A DNA stretch of 64,000 bases from positions 284,197-348,196 of the forward strand of contig JAIVJV010000012.1 of assembly GCA_020199835.1 (NCBI GenBank), given 5' to 3'. A model generated the notes under the pieces. The model made no database searches. It was given only the letters and a program-made list of their open reading frames with translations, and had not been told where the DNA came from. Of the stretch, positions 17,474 through 25,444 are shown in pieces. The number at the start of each line of letters is the position of its first letter. The stretch's first letter is position 1. A program made the position numbers and the translations under genes. Origin of the DNA: Acidobacteriota bacterium. Its GTDB lineage: Bacteria > Acidobacteriota > Blastocatellia > Pyrinomonadales > Pyrinomonadaceae.

Positions 17474-17722
17474 GTATGCATAAGTAGATGCTCGTCAGTC
17501 AGCTAAGTAGAAGAACGTTCGGGCATCGGATTTGCTTCCGAGTGGATGCGACCATTCTGCTTATTGTTTTCGGACGGAAATTAAACGAGCGCGCTTCGGT
17601 CGTTGTATGAAAACAAAGCGCGCAGGTGTTTACAGAGAAATCTAAAATGACGATCTGGCGACAATTACGACATGTTTTGTTACGATTATGCACATCGTCT
17701 AAAGTCGCAGAGACCGCATCTC

Positions 17723-17808
17723 GCCGAATCGCATTTTAGAGCACTCGATTCCGGCTGCATCCTCTTCCGTAGGGACGAGAGATAGCTCCCAATTACGGAA
17801 GGTATCTC
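17723..17808 (+). ncRNA. Predicted structured leader RNA with a possible pseudoknot
   Basis: In the 377-base gap before the glycan cluster two hairpins can be drawn. Hairpin 1 pairs GCCGAATCG (17723-17731) with CGATTCCGGC (17746-17755), with one bulged base. Hairpin 2 pairs TTCCGTA (17765-17771) with TACGGAA (17794-17800) and inside it GGGA (17772-17775) with TCCC (17787-17790). The loop of hairpin 2 contains GAGATA (17779-17784), which is complementary to TATCTC at 17803-17808, allowing an H-type pseudoknot. It ends about 30 bases before the AGGAG of the GTG start at 17851. I do not recognise it as a known riboswitch class. Chance folding is possible. Confidence 0.4.
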
Positions 17809-17850
17809 CGACAGTTAAAACGGAAACCACTGCTAAGCAGGAGAATATTC

Positions 17851-19095
17851 GTGTACGCTGATAACTACACCCCAAACGCCACAAACGGCACATCGGAAAA
17901 CGCTCTTCGCTCGTTCGAATCGTTTCCGATGGCAAAACCCGACCTGCTTGTGTTCTCACACTTGCGTTGGGATTTCGTTTATCAACGTCCGCAGCATTTG
18001 CTTAAACGCAGCGCGCGCGATCGCCGTGTCTTCTTCATAGAAGAACCGGTCTACGACAACGGCTCGATGCGCCTCGAAGTAAGCGAGCGCGAAACAAATC
18101 TTAAAGTTGTGGTACCGCATTTACCGGACGGACTCCAGAGTGAGGTCGCCAAGACGGCCGTACTTCATGAAATGGTGAACCGCCTATTAATGGAAAATAA
18201 CATTCATCAATATTGTGCGTGGTATTACACCCCGATGGCGCTTGACTTTACGCGTCAGCTACGACCGATGGCCGTTGTTTACGACTGCATGGACGAACTT
18301 TCCGCGTTCAAGGGCGCTCCTGAATCTTTGACTCATCGCGAACGAGAGCTGTTTCAGCTCGCCGACCTCGTGTTCACCGGCGGGCAGAGTCTCTACGAGG
18401 CGAAACGCGATCAACATCATTCAGTGTTCGCGTTTCCCAGCAGCATCGATCGGCAACATTTTATGCAAGCGCGAACCTGCTGTACCGAACCAGCGGATCA
18501 ACAAAACATTCCGCATCCGCGCCTCGGCTTCTTTGGCGTGGTCGATGAACGTTTTGACATCGCGCTGCTCGACGAAGTCTCGCGACAACGTCCGGACTGG
18601 CAGTTCGTGATCATCGGTCCGGTCGTGAAGATCGATCCCGAAAGTTTGCCGCGGCGGGAAAACATTCACTACCTGGGCGGCAAGAGTTACCAGGAGTTAC
18701 CGGAGTACATCGCCGGCTGGGACGTCGCGCTGCTATTGTTCGCGCAAAACGAATCAACACGGTTCATTAGCCCGACGAAAACACCCGAGTATCTGGCGGC
18801 CGGCAAGCCTGTTGTGTCGACGCCGATTCGCGACGTCATCCACCCTTACGGCGAGAAGGGATTCGTTCGCATCGCGAATAATGCGCAGGAGTTTATCGCG
18901 GCAGCCGAAGAACTGCTTGGAGCGGAGGCGACTCGCGAAAAGTGGTTGGGAACCGTCGACGAGTTTCTCGCGACGATGTCGTGGGATGAAACGTGGGCGC
19001 GTATGTCGCGGCTGATTGACGACGTGCTGGCGAAGAAAACACGTGCGGCGATGGTCGCGAAAGCGGGTCATGCGCACCGGAACGTTGCTGCGTAA
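17851..19095 (+). CDS. Glycosyltransferase, TuaH-like GT-B fold
   Basis: A 414-residue GT-B glycosyltransferase. 'FSHLRWDFVYQRPQHLL' near the N terminus is typical of the TuaH-like group; the C-terminal donor domain has 'ENIHYLGGKSYQELPEYI' and 'ISPTKTPEYLAAGKPVVSTPI', where the family places nucleotide-sugar contacts. No signal peptide or membrane helix is present, so it acts at the cytoplasmic face. The GTG at 17851 is chosen since AGGAGAA lies just upstream; the internal ATG at 17929 has no ribosome binding site although the conserved region begins there. It is 27 bases before glf, suggesting it uses or extends a galactofuranose-containing glycan (inference). Confidence 0.85.
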   Translation: MYADNYTPNATNGTSENALRSFESFPMAKPDLLVFSHLRWDFVYQRPQHLLKRSARDRRVFFIEEPVYDNGSMRLEVSERETNLKVVVPHLPDGLQSEVAKTAVLHEMVNRLLMENNIHQYCAWYYTPMALDFTRQLRPMAVVYDCMDELSAFKGAPESLTHRERELFQLADLVFTGGQSLYEAKRDQHHSVFAFPSSIDRQHFMQARTCCTEPADQQNIPHPRLGFFGVVDERFDIALLDEVSRQRPDWQFVIIGPVVKIDPESLPRRENIHYLGGKSYQELPEYIAGWDVALLLFAQNESTRFISPTKTPEYLAAGKPVVSTPIRDVIHPYGEKGFVRIANNAQEFIAAAEELLGAEATREKWLGTVDEFLATMSWDETWARMSRLIDDVLAKKTRAAMVAKAGHAHRNVAA

Positions 19096-19122
19096 AACGA
19101 ATCTCAGGAAGCAAGGGGGAAT

Positions 19123-20346
19123 GTGACCGTGTTTGATTATCTGATTGTAGGCGCCGGTTTCGCGGGCAGCGTGCTCGCCGAACGGTTAGCTCGAGGGTCT
19201 AACAAAAAAGTTCTGCTTTGCGATAAGCGTCCGCACATCGGCGGCAACGCTTACGATAATTACAACGAAGCAGGCATCCTGGTTCACAAGTATGGACCGC
19301 ACATCTTTCATACCAATTCCCGCGAGGTTTTTGAGTACTTATCAAGATTTACCGAATGGCGCTCATATCAACATCGAGTGCGCGCGAGTGTCGATGGTCA
19401 GATTGTTCCTATTCCGATCAACCTGGATACGATCAATACGCTTTACGGCCTGAGTCTCACGTCGTTTGAAGTTGAAGAGTTCTACAAAAAAGTCGCCGAG
19501 CCGAAAGAGCGGATCAAGACTTCGGAAGATGTAGTCGTGAGCCAGGTCGGACGCGAGTTGTACGAAAAGTTTTTTCGAAACTATACGCGTAAACAGTGGG
19601 GACTCGATCCGTCGGAGCTCGATTCAAGCGTGACTTCACGCATTCCGACCCGGACCAACCGCGACGATCGTTACTTTACGGATACTTACCAGGCGATGCC
19701 GTTGCACGGCTACACGCGCATGTTTGAAAACATGCTGGACCACCCGAATATCAAAGTATTACTGAATTGTGATTATCGAGAAGTTGAAAAAGATATTCCG
19801 TTTCGGGAGATGGTTTACACCGGTCCGGTCGACGCCTATTTCGATTATCGTTACGGAAAGTTGCCGTATCGTTCGCTGGAGTTCAAACACGAGACACACA
19901 ACGTCGGAGTGTATCAATCAGCTCCGGTGATCAATTATCCGAACGAGCACCTGTACACGCGCGTAACGGAGTTCAAGTATCTGACGGGCCAGGAACACTC
20001 GAAGACGAGCATAGTGTACGAGTTTCCGCAAAGCGAGGGCGATCCGTATTATCCGGTGCCGCGCAAAGAGAACGCGACGATTTACGCGAATTACAAAGCT
20101 TTGGCTGACTCGACACCCGGCGTGCATTTTGTCGGCCGGCTCGCAACGTACAAGTATTACAACATGGACCAGATCGTAGCGCAGGCTTTGACTGTTTACT
20201 CGAAGATGCACAGTGTGAAGCGCAAGGACGCGCTCGTGATGGTCAGTGGTCTAACTCGCAGTGGCAATGGCAACGGCAAGGCTCATCATCTGCCCTCGCC
20301 GGCCAGCCAACCTACTACACAGCGTCAGCCCATAACGCAGACGTAG
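19123..20346 (+). CDS. glf: UDP-galactopyranose mutase
   Basis: A 407-residue flavoenzyme that interconverts UDP-galactopyranose and UDP-galactofuranose. FAD binding is shown by GAGFAGSVLAERLA (from residue 10) and 'CDKRPHIGGNAYDN'; 'HKYGPHIFHT', 'FRNYTRKQWG' and 'VPIPINLDTINTLY' are specific to Glf, and the C-terminal 'GRLATYKYYNMDQIVAQAL' completes the flavin site. The last 30 or so residues (Ser/Gln/Thr-rich) are an unstructured extension. GTG start with AGGGGGA upstream. Galactofuranose occurs in lipopolysaccharide O-chains and exopolysaccharides, so the cluster probably makes a Galf-containing surface glycan. Confidence 0.96.
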   Translation: MTVFDYLIVGAGFAGSVLAERLARGSNKKVLLCDKRPHIGGNAYDNYNEAGILVHKYGPHIFHTNSREVFEYLSRFTEWRSYQHRVRASVDGQIVPIPINLDTINTLYGLSLTSFEVEEFYKKVAEPKERIKTSEDVVVSQVGRELYEKFFRNYTRKQWGLDPSELDSSVTSRIPTRTNRDDRYFTDTYQAMPLHGYTRMFENMLDHPNIKVLLNCDYREVEKDIPFREMVYTGPVDAYFDYRYGKLPYRSLEFKHETHNVGVYQSAPVINYPNEHLYTRVTEFKYLTGQEHSKTSIVYEFPQSEGDPYYPVPRKENATIYANYKALADSTPGVHFVGRLATYKYYNMDQIVAQALTVYSKMHSVKRKDALVMVSGLTRSGNGNGKAHHLPSPASQPTTQRQPITQT

Positions 20347-20378
20347 TAGCTGGAAGGCAGTGATGATCAGGGTCTTTG

Positions 20379-22616
20379 ATGGGGGAGATGAGGGATTCTG
20401 CGGTGCAAGCTAAACCAGCGCCGGCTCTATGGGCCGGCGTGGAAGCTACAGTTAATCGGGTCGGAAACAATTATTCTGATCAAATAGAACGCAGCGGGCA
20501 TGCGTTACGGCTTAGTGATCTGGACCGCCTCGCTTCGTTAGGGATCAGGAGTGTTCGTTATCCAGTGCTGTGGGAGCGTACTGCTCCACGCGGCCTCGAC
20601 GAACTCGATTGGCGTTGGGCCGATGAACGTCTCAACTACCTGCGCCGCCTCGATATCAAACCCATCGTTGGCCTCGTGCATCACGGGAGTGGACCACCTT
20701 ACACGAGTCTGCTCGATCCTGAGTTTCCGGAAAAACTCGCGCAATTCGCCGCTGCGGTGGCCCAGCGTTTTCCATGGGTCGAAGCCTACACGCCGGTAAA
20801 CGAACCGTTGACGACCGCGCGTTTCAGTTGCCTTTACGGTCTCTGGTATCCACACAAACAAGACGCGCAACTCTTTGCGAAAGCGTTGCTGGGCCAGTGC
20901 CGGGCGACAGTGCTCGCAATGCGCGAAATCCGCAAAGTAAATCCGACAGCGCGCCTGATTCAAACCGAAGATCTCGGCAAGACCTACAGCACGCGGCCGC
21001 TCGCGTATCAGGCGGAGTTTGAAAACGAACGTCGTTGGCTGACTTTCGATTTATTGAGCGGCAAGTTGGATCGTCGTAAGCGCATGTGGCAGTACCTCCG
21101 GCACGTTCGCATCAACAAAGCCGAGCTGGAATGGTTTCATAACAATCCGTGCCCGCCCGACATTCTCGGATTGAATCATTACGTCACGAGTCAACGATTC
21201 CTGGACCATCGGGTCGCGAAATATCCGGTTTCATGTCATGGCGGCAACGGACAGCAAACCTACGCCGACGTTGAAGCAGTGCGTGCTTGTCCGGCCGGCA
21301 TGCTCAGTCCGAAAGCGTTGTTCAAAGAGGTTTGGAAACGTTACCGGCGCCCGCTCGCGATCACCGAAGCGCATCTCGCCTGCACGCGCGACGAGCAACT
21401 CCGTTGGTTCAAGGAGATTTGGGACGCCGCGCAGTCGTTGGCACGCGAAGGCGTAGACATTCGCGGCGTGACCGCATGGTCCGCGTTCGGCTCGTTTGAC
21501 TGGAACAGTTTGCTGACGAGAGACTACGGTTTTTACGAATCGGGTATTTTCGACCTGCGCAGCACTGTGCCGCGGCCGACGGCGCTCGCGAAGATGATGA
21601 AAACACTTGCGAGCCGCGAGGACTACGATCATCCGGTCCTGGACAGCACCGGCTGGTGGCGGCGGTTTGACCGCTTACATGCGCGCGGCGTTAACGATGA
21701 TTCGCACGAGATCACCGCAAGCGTGCGACACACGAGCTCGAGCGGCGCGCTCGGCCGCGCCTTGCTGATCACCGGTGCAACCGGAACACTCGGCAAAGCC
21801 TTCGCGCGCAGCTGCGAACAACGCGGGCTCTCTTACTACCTGTTGCCGCGCCGCGAACTCGACATCGCCGAGGCTGACTCAGTCAAAGCCGCGGTCGAAC
21901 GTTTCGAGCCGTGGGCCATCATCAACGCAGCCGGTTACGTGCGCGTTGACGACGCCGAGCAGGACGTCGATCGCTGTATGCGCGAGAACGTTTCCGGACC
22001 GGCGAATCTCGCCGCGATCTGTGCCACACGCGAGATCCCGTTGGTGACGTTCTCTTCAGACTTGATCTTCGATGGCAACAAGAACGAAGCCTACATCGAA
22101 CGCGATCACGGTTCGCCGCTCAACGTTTACGGCTTGAGCAAATTTCGCGCGGAAGAGGAAGTCCTCAAGTATTATCCGGACGCGTTGATCATTCGCACCA
22201 GTGCTTTCTTTGGGCCGTGGGACGAGTTTAACTTTGTGCACGCGGTGTTGCGCACGCTGGAGAGGGGTAACCACTTCGTCGCCGCCGACGACGTAACGAT
22301 CTCGCCGACGTACGTTCCGCATTTGGTCAACTCGGCCCTCGATCTGTTGATTGATGGCGAACATGGCGTTTGGCATCTGGCGAATGGCGGCGCGGCCACG
22401 TGGGCCGAGTTTGCCGCGCTGGTGGCGGAAATGGGTGGCAGCAAACGCGCATTCGTGCGTGGCCGTCCCAATGCTTCACTGAGTCTCGCGGCGCAGCGGC
22501 CGCGGTTCAGTGCACTAACGAGCGAGCGAGGCACGTTGATGCCCTCGCTGGAACAAGGTTTGGAGCATTACTTTTACGAACGAAAACAAGCACCACTGCG
22601 ACACTGTGCGTTTTAA
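20379..22616 (+). CDS. GH1-like glycosidase domain fused to an RmlD/SDR sugar-nucleotide reductase domain
   Basis: A 745-residue two-domain protein. Residues about 15-430 resemble family 1 glycoside hydrolases: 'RSVRYPVLWERTAP', acid/base Glu142 in 'YTPVNEPLTT', 'ILGLNHYVTS' and a nucleophile candidate Glu near 329 in 'LAITEAHLAC' (canonical GH1 has TENG). Residues about 460-735 form an extended SDR of the dTDP-4-dehydrorhamnose reductase type: 'LITGATGTLGKAF', 'FSSDLIFDG' and Tyr-x-x-x-Lys in 'VYGLSKFRAEEE'. No signal peptide. I recall similar fusions annotated in other bacteria, without known function. Start is uncertain: ATG 20379, ATG 20388 or GTG 20403 are all possible, the last having the best-spaced ribosome binding site. 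Confidence 0.85.
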   Translation: MGEMRDSAVQAKPAPALWAGVEATVNRVGNNYSDQIERSGHALRLSDLDRLASLGIRSVRYPVLWERTAPRGLDELDWRWADERLNYLRRLDIKPIVGLVHHGSGPPYTSLLDPEFPEKLAQFAAAVAQRFPWVEAYTPVNEPLTTARFSCLYGLWYPHKQDAQLFAKALLGQCRATVLAMREIRKVNPTARLIQTEDLGKTYSTRPLAYQAEFENERRWLTFDLLSGKLDRRKRMWQYLRHVRINKAELEWFHNNPCPPDILGLNHYVTSQRFLDHRVAKYPVSCHGGNGQQTYADVEAVRACPAGMLSPKALFKEVWKRYRRPLAITEAHLACTRDEQLRWFKEIWDAAQSLAREGVDIRGVTAWSAFGSFDWNSLLTRDYGFYESGIFDLRSTVPRPTALAKMMKTLASREDYDHPVLDSTGWWRRFDRLHARGVNDDSHEITASVRHTSSSGALGRALLITGATGTLGKAFARSCEQRGLSYYLLPRRELDIAEADSVKAAVERFEPWAIINAAGYVRVDDAEQDVDRCMRENVSGPANLAAICATREIPLVTFSSDLIFDGNKNEAYIERDHGSPLNVYGLSKFRAEEEVLKYYPDALIIRTSAFFGPWDEFNFVHAVLRTLERGNHFVAADDVTISPTYVPHLVNSALDLLIDGEHGVWHLANGGAATWAEFAALVAEMGGSKRAFVRGRPNASLSLAAQRPRFSALTSERGTLMPSLEQGLEHYFYERKQAPLRHCAF

Positions 22617-22644
22617 GAATCTCTTGTAACCTTGTAGCCCACCT

Positions 22645-24426
22645 ATGGCCGAAGACACAGCGATTCCCCGCCCCGAGTATCCCCGTCCCCAATTTGTTCG
22701 CGACCGATGGCTCAATCTCAACGGCGAGTGGGAATTTGCATTCGACGATGCGAATGAGGGCCTGCAACTCGGCTGGCAGGACGGCCGCAAGTTGCCTGGA
22801 CGGATCATCGTTCCGTTTGGTTACCAGGCCGACCTGTCCGGCATTGGCGATAAATCCGTTCACGAATACGTCTGGTACGCGCGCAGTTTTGAGATCCCCG
22901 CCGACTGGAGAGGCGACATTCTGCTCAACTTCGGCGCGGTCGATTACTCGTCCACCGTTTGGGTGAACGGCTTCGAGGTCGGACATAACCAGGGCGGGCA
23001 CGTGCCGTTTCAGTTCGACATCAAGCCTTACATAAAGAAGGGTGTCAACCGCCTGACACTTCGCGTCGAAGACAAGCAGGATCCGGGACAACCGCGAGGA
23101 AAGCAATCCGCGAGCGGAATACCTCACGAGATCGATTACTACTGCACCACGGGCATCTGGCAGACCGTCTGGCTCGAGCCGGTGCCTTCGCTGCGCATTG
23201 AAGAATTGCGCATCGTCACCCACGCGCACCGCAATCTCGTCGAGCTGTTCGTTTACCTGCACGCGCCTTCAGCAGCGTGGCGCATCGAAGTTGAAGTCAC
23301 CGATCAAGATCGCGTGGTTACGCGCATGGAAACGCGCACGGCGGTCGCGACCGGGCATCTCATTCTCACGATCCCGTATGCAAAACTTTGGTCACCGGAG
23401 TCGCCACATCTGTACGATCTCACGGTCCGCCTCTATGAAGAGACGAGATTGCGCGACGAAGTTAAATCGTACTTCGGTTTGCGGGGCATCGAACTGCGCG
23501 ACGGCAAGTTCATGCTGAACGGTTCCAGTGTTTATCTCCAGATGATTCTTGACCAGGGGTACTGGCCGCAGAGTTATCTCACCGCGCCGTCAGACGAGGC
23601 GCTGCAAACCGATATCGGTTGGGCCAAAGCCTTTGGCTTTAACGGTATTCGCAAACACCAGAAGATCGAGGACCCGCGGTGGCTTTACTGGTGCGATCGT
23701 CTGGGCGTGATGGTTTGGGAAGAGATGCCAAACGGGCGCGAGTGGTCGCTGGAAGCCGAGGAGAAATTGTCCGCTGAGTGGCAGCGCGCGGTCCGACGCG
23801 ACTACAACCACCCATGCATCATAGCGTGGGTTCCCGTGAACGAGAGTATGGGCTTTCCCCAACTCGCGCAAAAGCACGCTGGTCAGTACGCCTTCATCGA
23901 ACGCATGGTGCGCACTACGCGACGCATGGATGCGACGCGTCCGGTGATCGACAACGACGGTTGGGAACATACGGACATCGCGGACGTCTGTGCGATCCAC
24001 GACTACTCACCATCGTCGGAAGTGCTCGTGAAGCGCTACGAAAAAACGCTGGCGGGTGAAGGACTGCCGGCGACAGTGTGGATTGGCGAAAAGCCGCTGT
24101 TTGCGCGTGGTTCAAAATATCGCGGGCAACCGATCGTGCTTTCCGAAGTCGGCGGATTCTTAGCTATTCCACCGGACATTCCAGCCGAGCATCGAGACGT
24201 GCTTTACCGGTTTTACGATTCGTTTGAACGGCCGGAGGAGTTGGTGGAAAAGTATCGCGACCTGATGAAAGGCATCGCCTCGTTACCGTTTGTCGCCGGA
24301 TTTTGTTACACGCAACTTACTGACATCGAGCAGGAGATCAACGGACTGCTGACTTACGATCGCCGGCCGAAAGTTCCAGCCGAAGAGTTCGCGCGCATCC
24401 ACCGCGACATGCTGAAGCCGAAGTAA
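22645..24426 (+). CDS. Glycoside hydrolase family 2 protein (beta-galactosidase/glucuronidase-like)
   Basis: A 593-residue GH2 enzyme with the standard order: sugar-binding jelly-roll (about 20-180, with 'LNLNGEWEFAFDD' and 'YVWYARSFEIP'), immunoglobulin-like domain (about 190-280) and TIM barrel (about 285-590). The acid/base Glu is in 'AWVPVNESMGFP' (about 399), the nucleophile Glu in 'IVLSEVGGF' (about 501). Without a signal peptide it should be cytoplasmic, so it may trim an intermediate or recycle sugar rather than attack external polymers. It starts 28 bases after the GH1-RmlD fusion and completes the four-gene plus-strand cluster. Substrate among beta-galactosides, glucuronides or mannosides cannot be decided. 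Confidence 0.92.
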   Translation: MAEDTAIPRPEYPRPQFVRDRWLNLNGEWEFAFDDANEGLQLGWQDGRKLPGRIIVPFGYQADLSGIGDKSVHEYVWYARSFEIPADWRGDILLNFGAVDYSSTVWVNGFEVGHNQGGHVPFQFDIKPYIKKGVNRLTLRVEDKQDPGQPRGKQSASGIPHEIDYYCTTGIWQTVWLEPVPSLRIEELRIVTHAHRNLVELFVYLHAPSAAWRIEVEVTDQDRVVTRMETRTAVATGHLILTIPYAKLWSPESPHLYDLTVRLYEETRLRDEVKSYFGLRGIELRDGKFMLNGSSVYLQMILDQGYWPQSYLTAPSDEALQTDIGWAKAFGFNGIRKHQKIEDPRWLYWCDRLGVMVWEEMPNGREWSLEAEEKLSAEWQRAVRRDYNHPCIIAWVPVNESMGFPQLAQKHAGQYAFIERMVRTTRRMDATRPVIDNDGWEHTDIADVCAIHDYSPSSEVLVKRYEKTLAGEGLPATVWIGEKPLFARGSKYRGQPIVLSEVGGFLAIPPDIPAEHRDVLYRFYDSFERPEELVEKYRDLMKGIASLPFVAGFCYTQLTDIEQEINGLLTYDRRPKVPAEEFARIHRDMLKPK

Positions 24427-24431
24427 GTTGG

Positions 24432-25196
24432 TTAATCGTCCTCGACGGGCTCGAGGTACCAGATGTCTACGTTCACTTCTTCCGCGTAGTGCACGATCGG
24501 CTTGGTCTTTGGTACAGGCAGCCGGTTCACCTCAAACAGATTCGTCTCAACACTCTTCAGCGTCGCCTCACGCAACGGCCACGGTTCGTGATAGATGCGC
24601 GCGCGATAAATGTCGCCGTCGCTTTCCGCATACAAACAATAGCGCTCAGTGAGAAAGAACTCGCGCGTACCCGGTTGCGCCTTCGGCAACTCGTCACCCA
24701 CGGTCCAGGCCGCGCGAAACTCAGCATTCCCTCCAGACGATCGCGACGCGCGATATTTAAAACTTCGCTTCCCACTAAACTCGATCTCCGCGTGATGATA
24801 CGGCAGATGGAAAAACGCGCGCGCCGTTGTCGCTGCCACGAGACTGTTCACGTCGAGCGAAAAGAACCACACGCCGGGAATGCCCCGGTAGTGCACGTAA
24901 GTACGGCAGTTCAACTCGTGCATTGAATCCAGCCCGGGAAGATTTGGAGCGTACGGCGGAAAAGCGCGAATGTCCCACATCGTAAACGGAGTGATTCCGA
25001 TCCACGCCGAGTCGCCGTAAAGATCCAAATCGAGCGCGTCGGGCACGAGGTGGCGAACGAGATTCGGATGCACACGCCAGTGCATGAACAACAGCTTGCC
25101 CCAGTCCTGATGCATTACGGGTTGGCCCGCTGGTCGATGCCTTACGGCAAGTCGATCAGCGTCTGTTGGTTGGCGGCTGGTGATTGGTGTCTTCAT
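24432..25196 (-). CDS. DUF2071 (YqjF-like) family protein
   Basis: A 254-residue cytoplasmic protein matching the DUF2071/YqjF family, whose fold is acetoacetate-decarboxylase-like. Family signatures include 'LLFMHWRVHPNLVRHLVPDALDLD', 'AWIGITPFTM', 'ELNCRTYVHY', 'GVWFFSLDVNS' and 'LTERYCLY'. No biochemical activity is established for the family. It converges with the GH2 gene (5 bases apart). The downstream neighbour in its own direction is not related. The 248 bases upstream of its start, before the cyanophycin operon, contain no gene; they are T-rich and likely hold the divergent promoters. Confidence 0.88.
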   Translation of the reverse strand: MKTPITSRQPTDADRLAVRHRPAGQPVMHQDWGKLLFMHWRVHPNLVRHLVPDALDLDLYGDSAWIGITPFTMWDIRAFPPYAPNLPGLDSMHELNCRTYVHYRGIPGVWFFSLDVNSLVAATTARAFFHLPYHHAEIEFSGKRSFKYRASRSSGGNAEFRAAWTVGDELPKAQPGTREFFLTERYCLYAESDGDIYRARIYHEPWPLREATLKSVETNLFEVNRLPVPKTKPIVHYAEEVNVDIWYLEPVEDD

Positions 25197-25444
25197 AAGT
25201 GTTGGTAGAATTTGAGCAAGTCAGGTGCCATGTTGTGCACCGGATCTTTCCGGTCAACGAGGTAGCTCTCACGGCTGTTTTTCATACACGCCGAAATTAC
25301 CTCTTGGTCGGTCTAAGTACATGAGAACACAGCAGATATGTACGATAGCGTACGACGGTTTTTACGTTCTACGCGTAAGCTCTGCAACTCAAATCCCCCA
25401 TCATTTGATGTACGCAAGGCACACAACTCGCTTAGCGCACGGTC

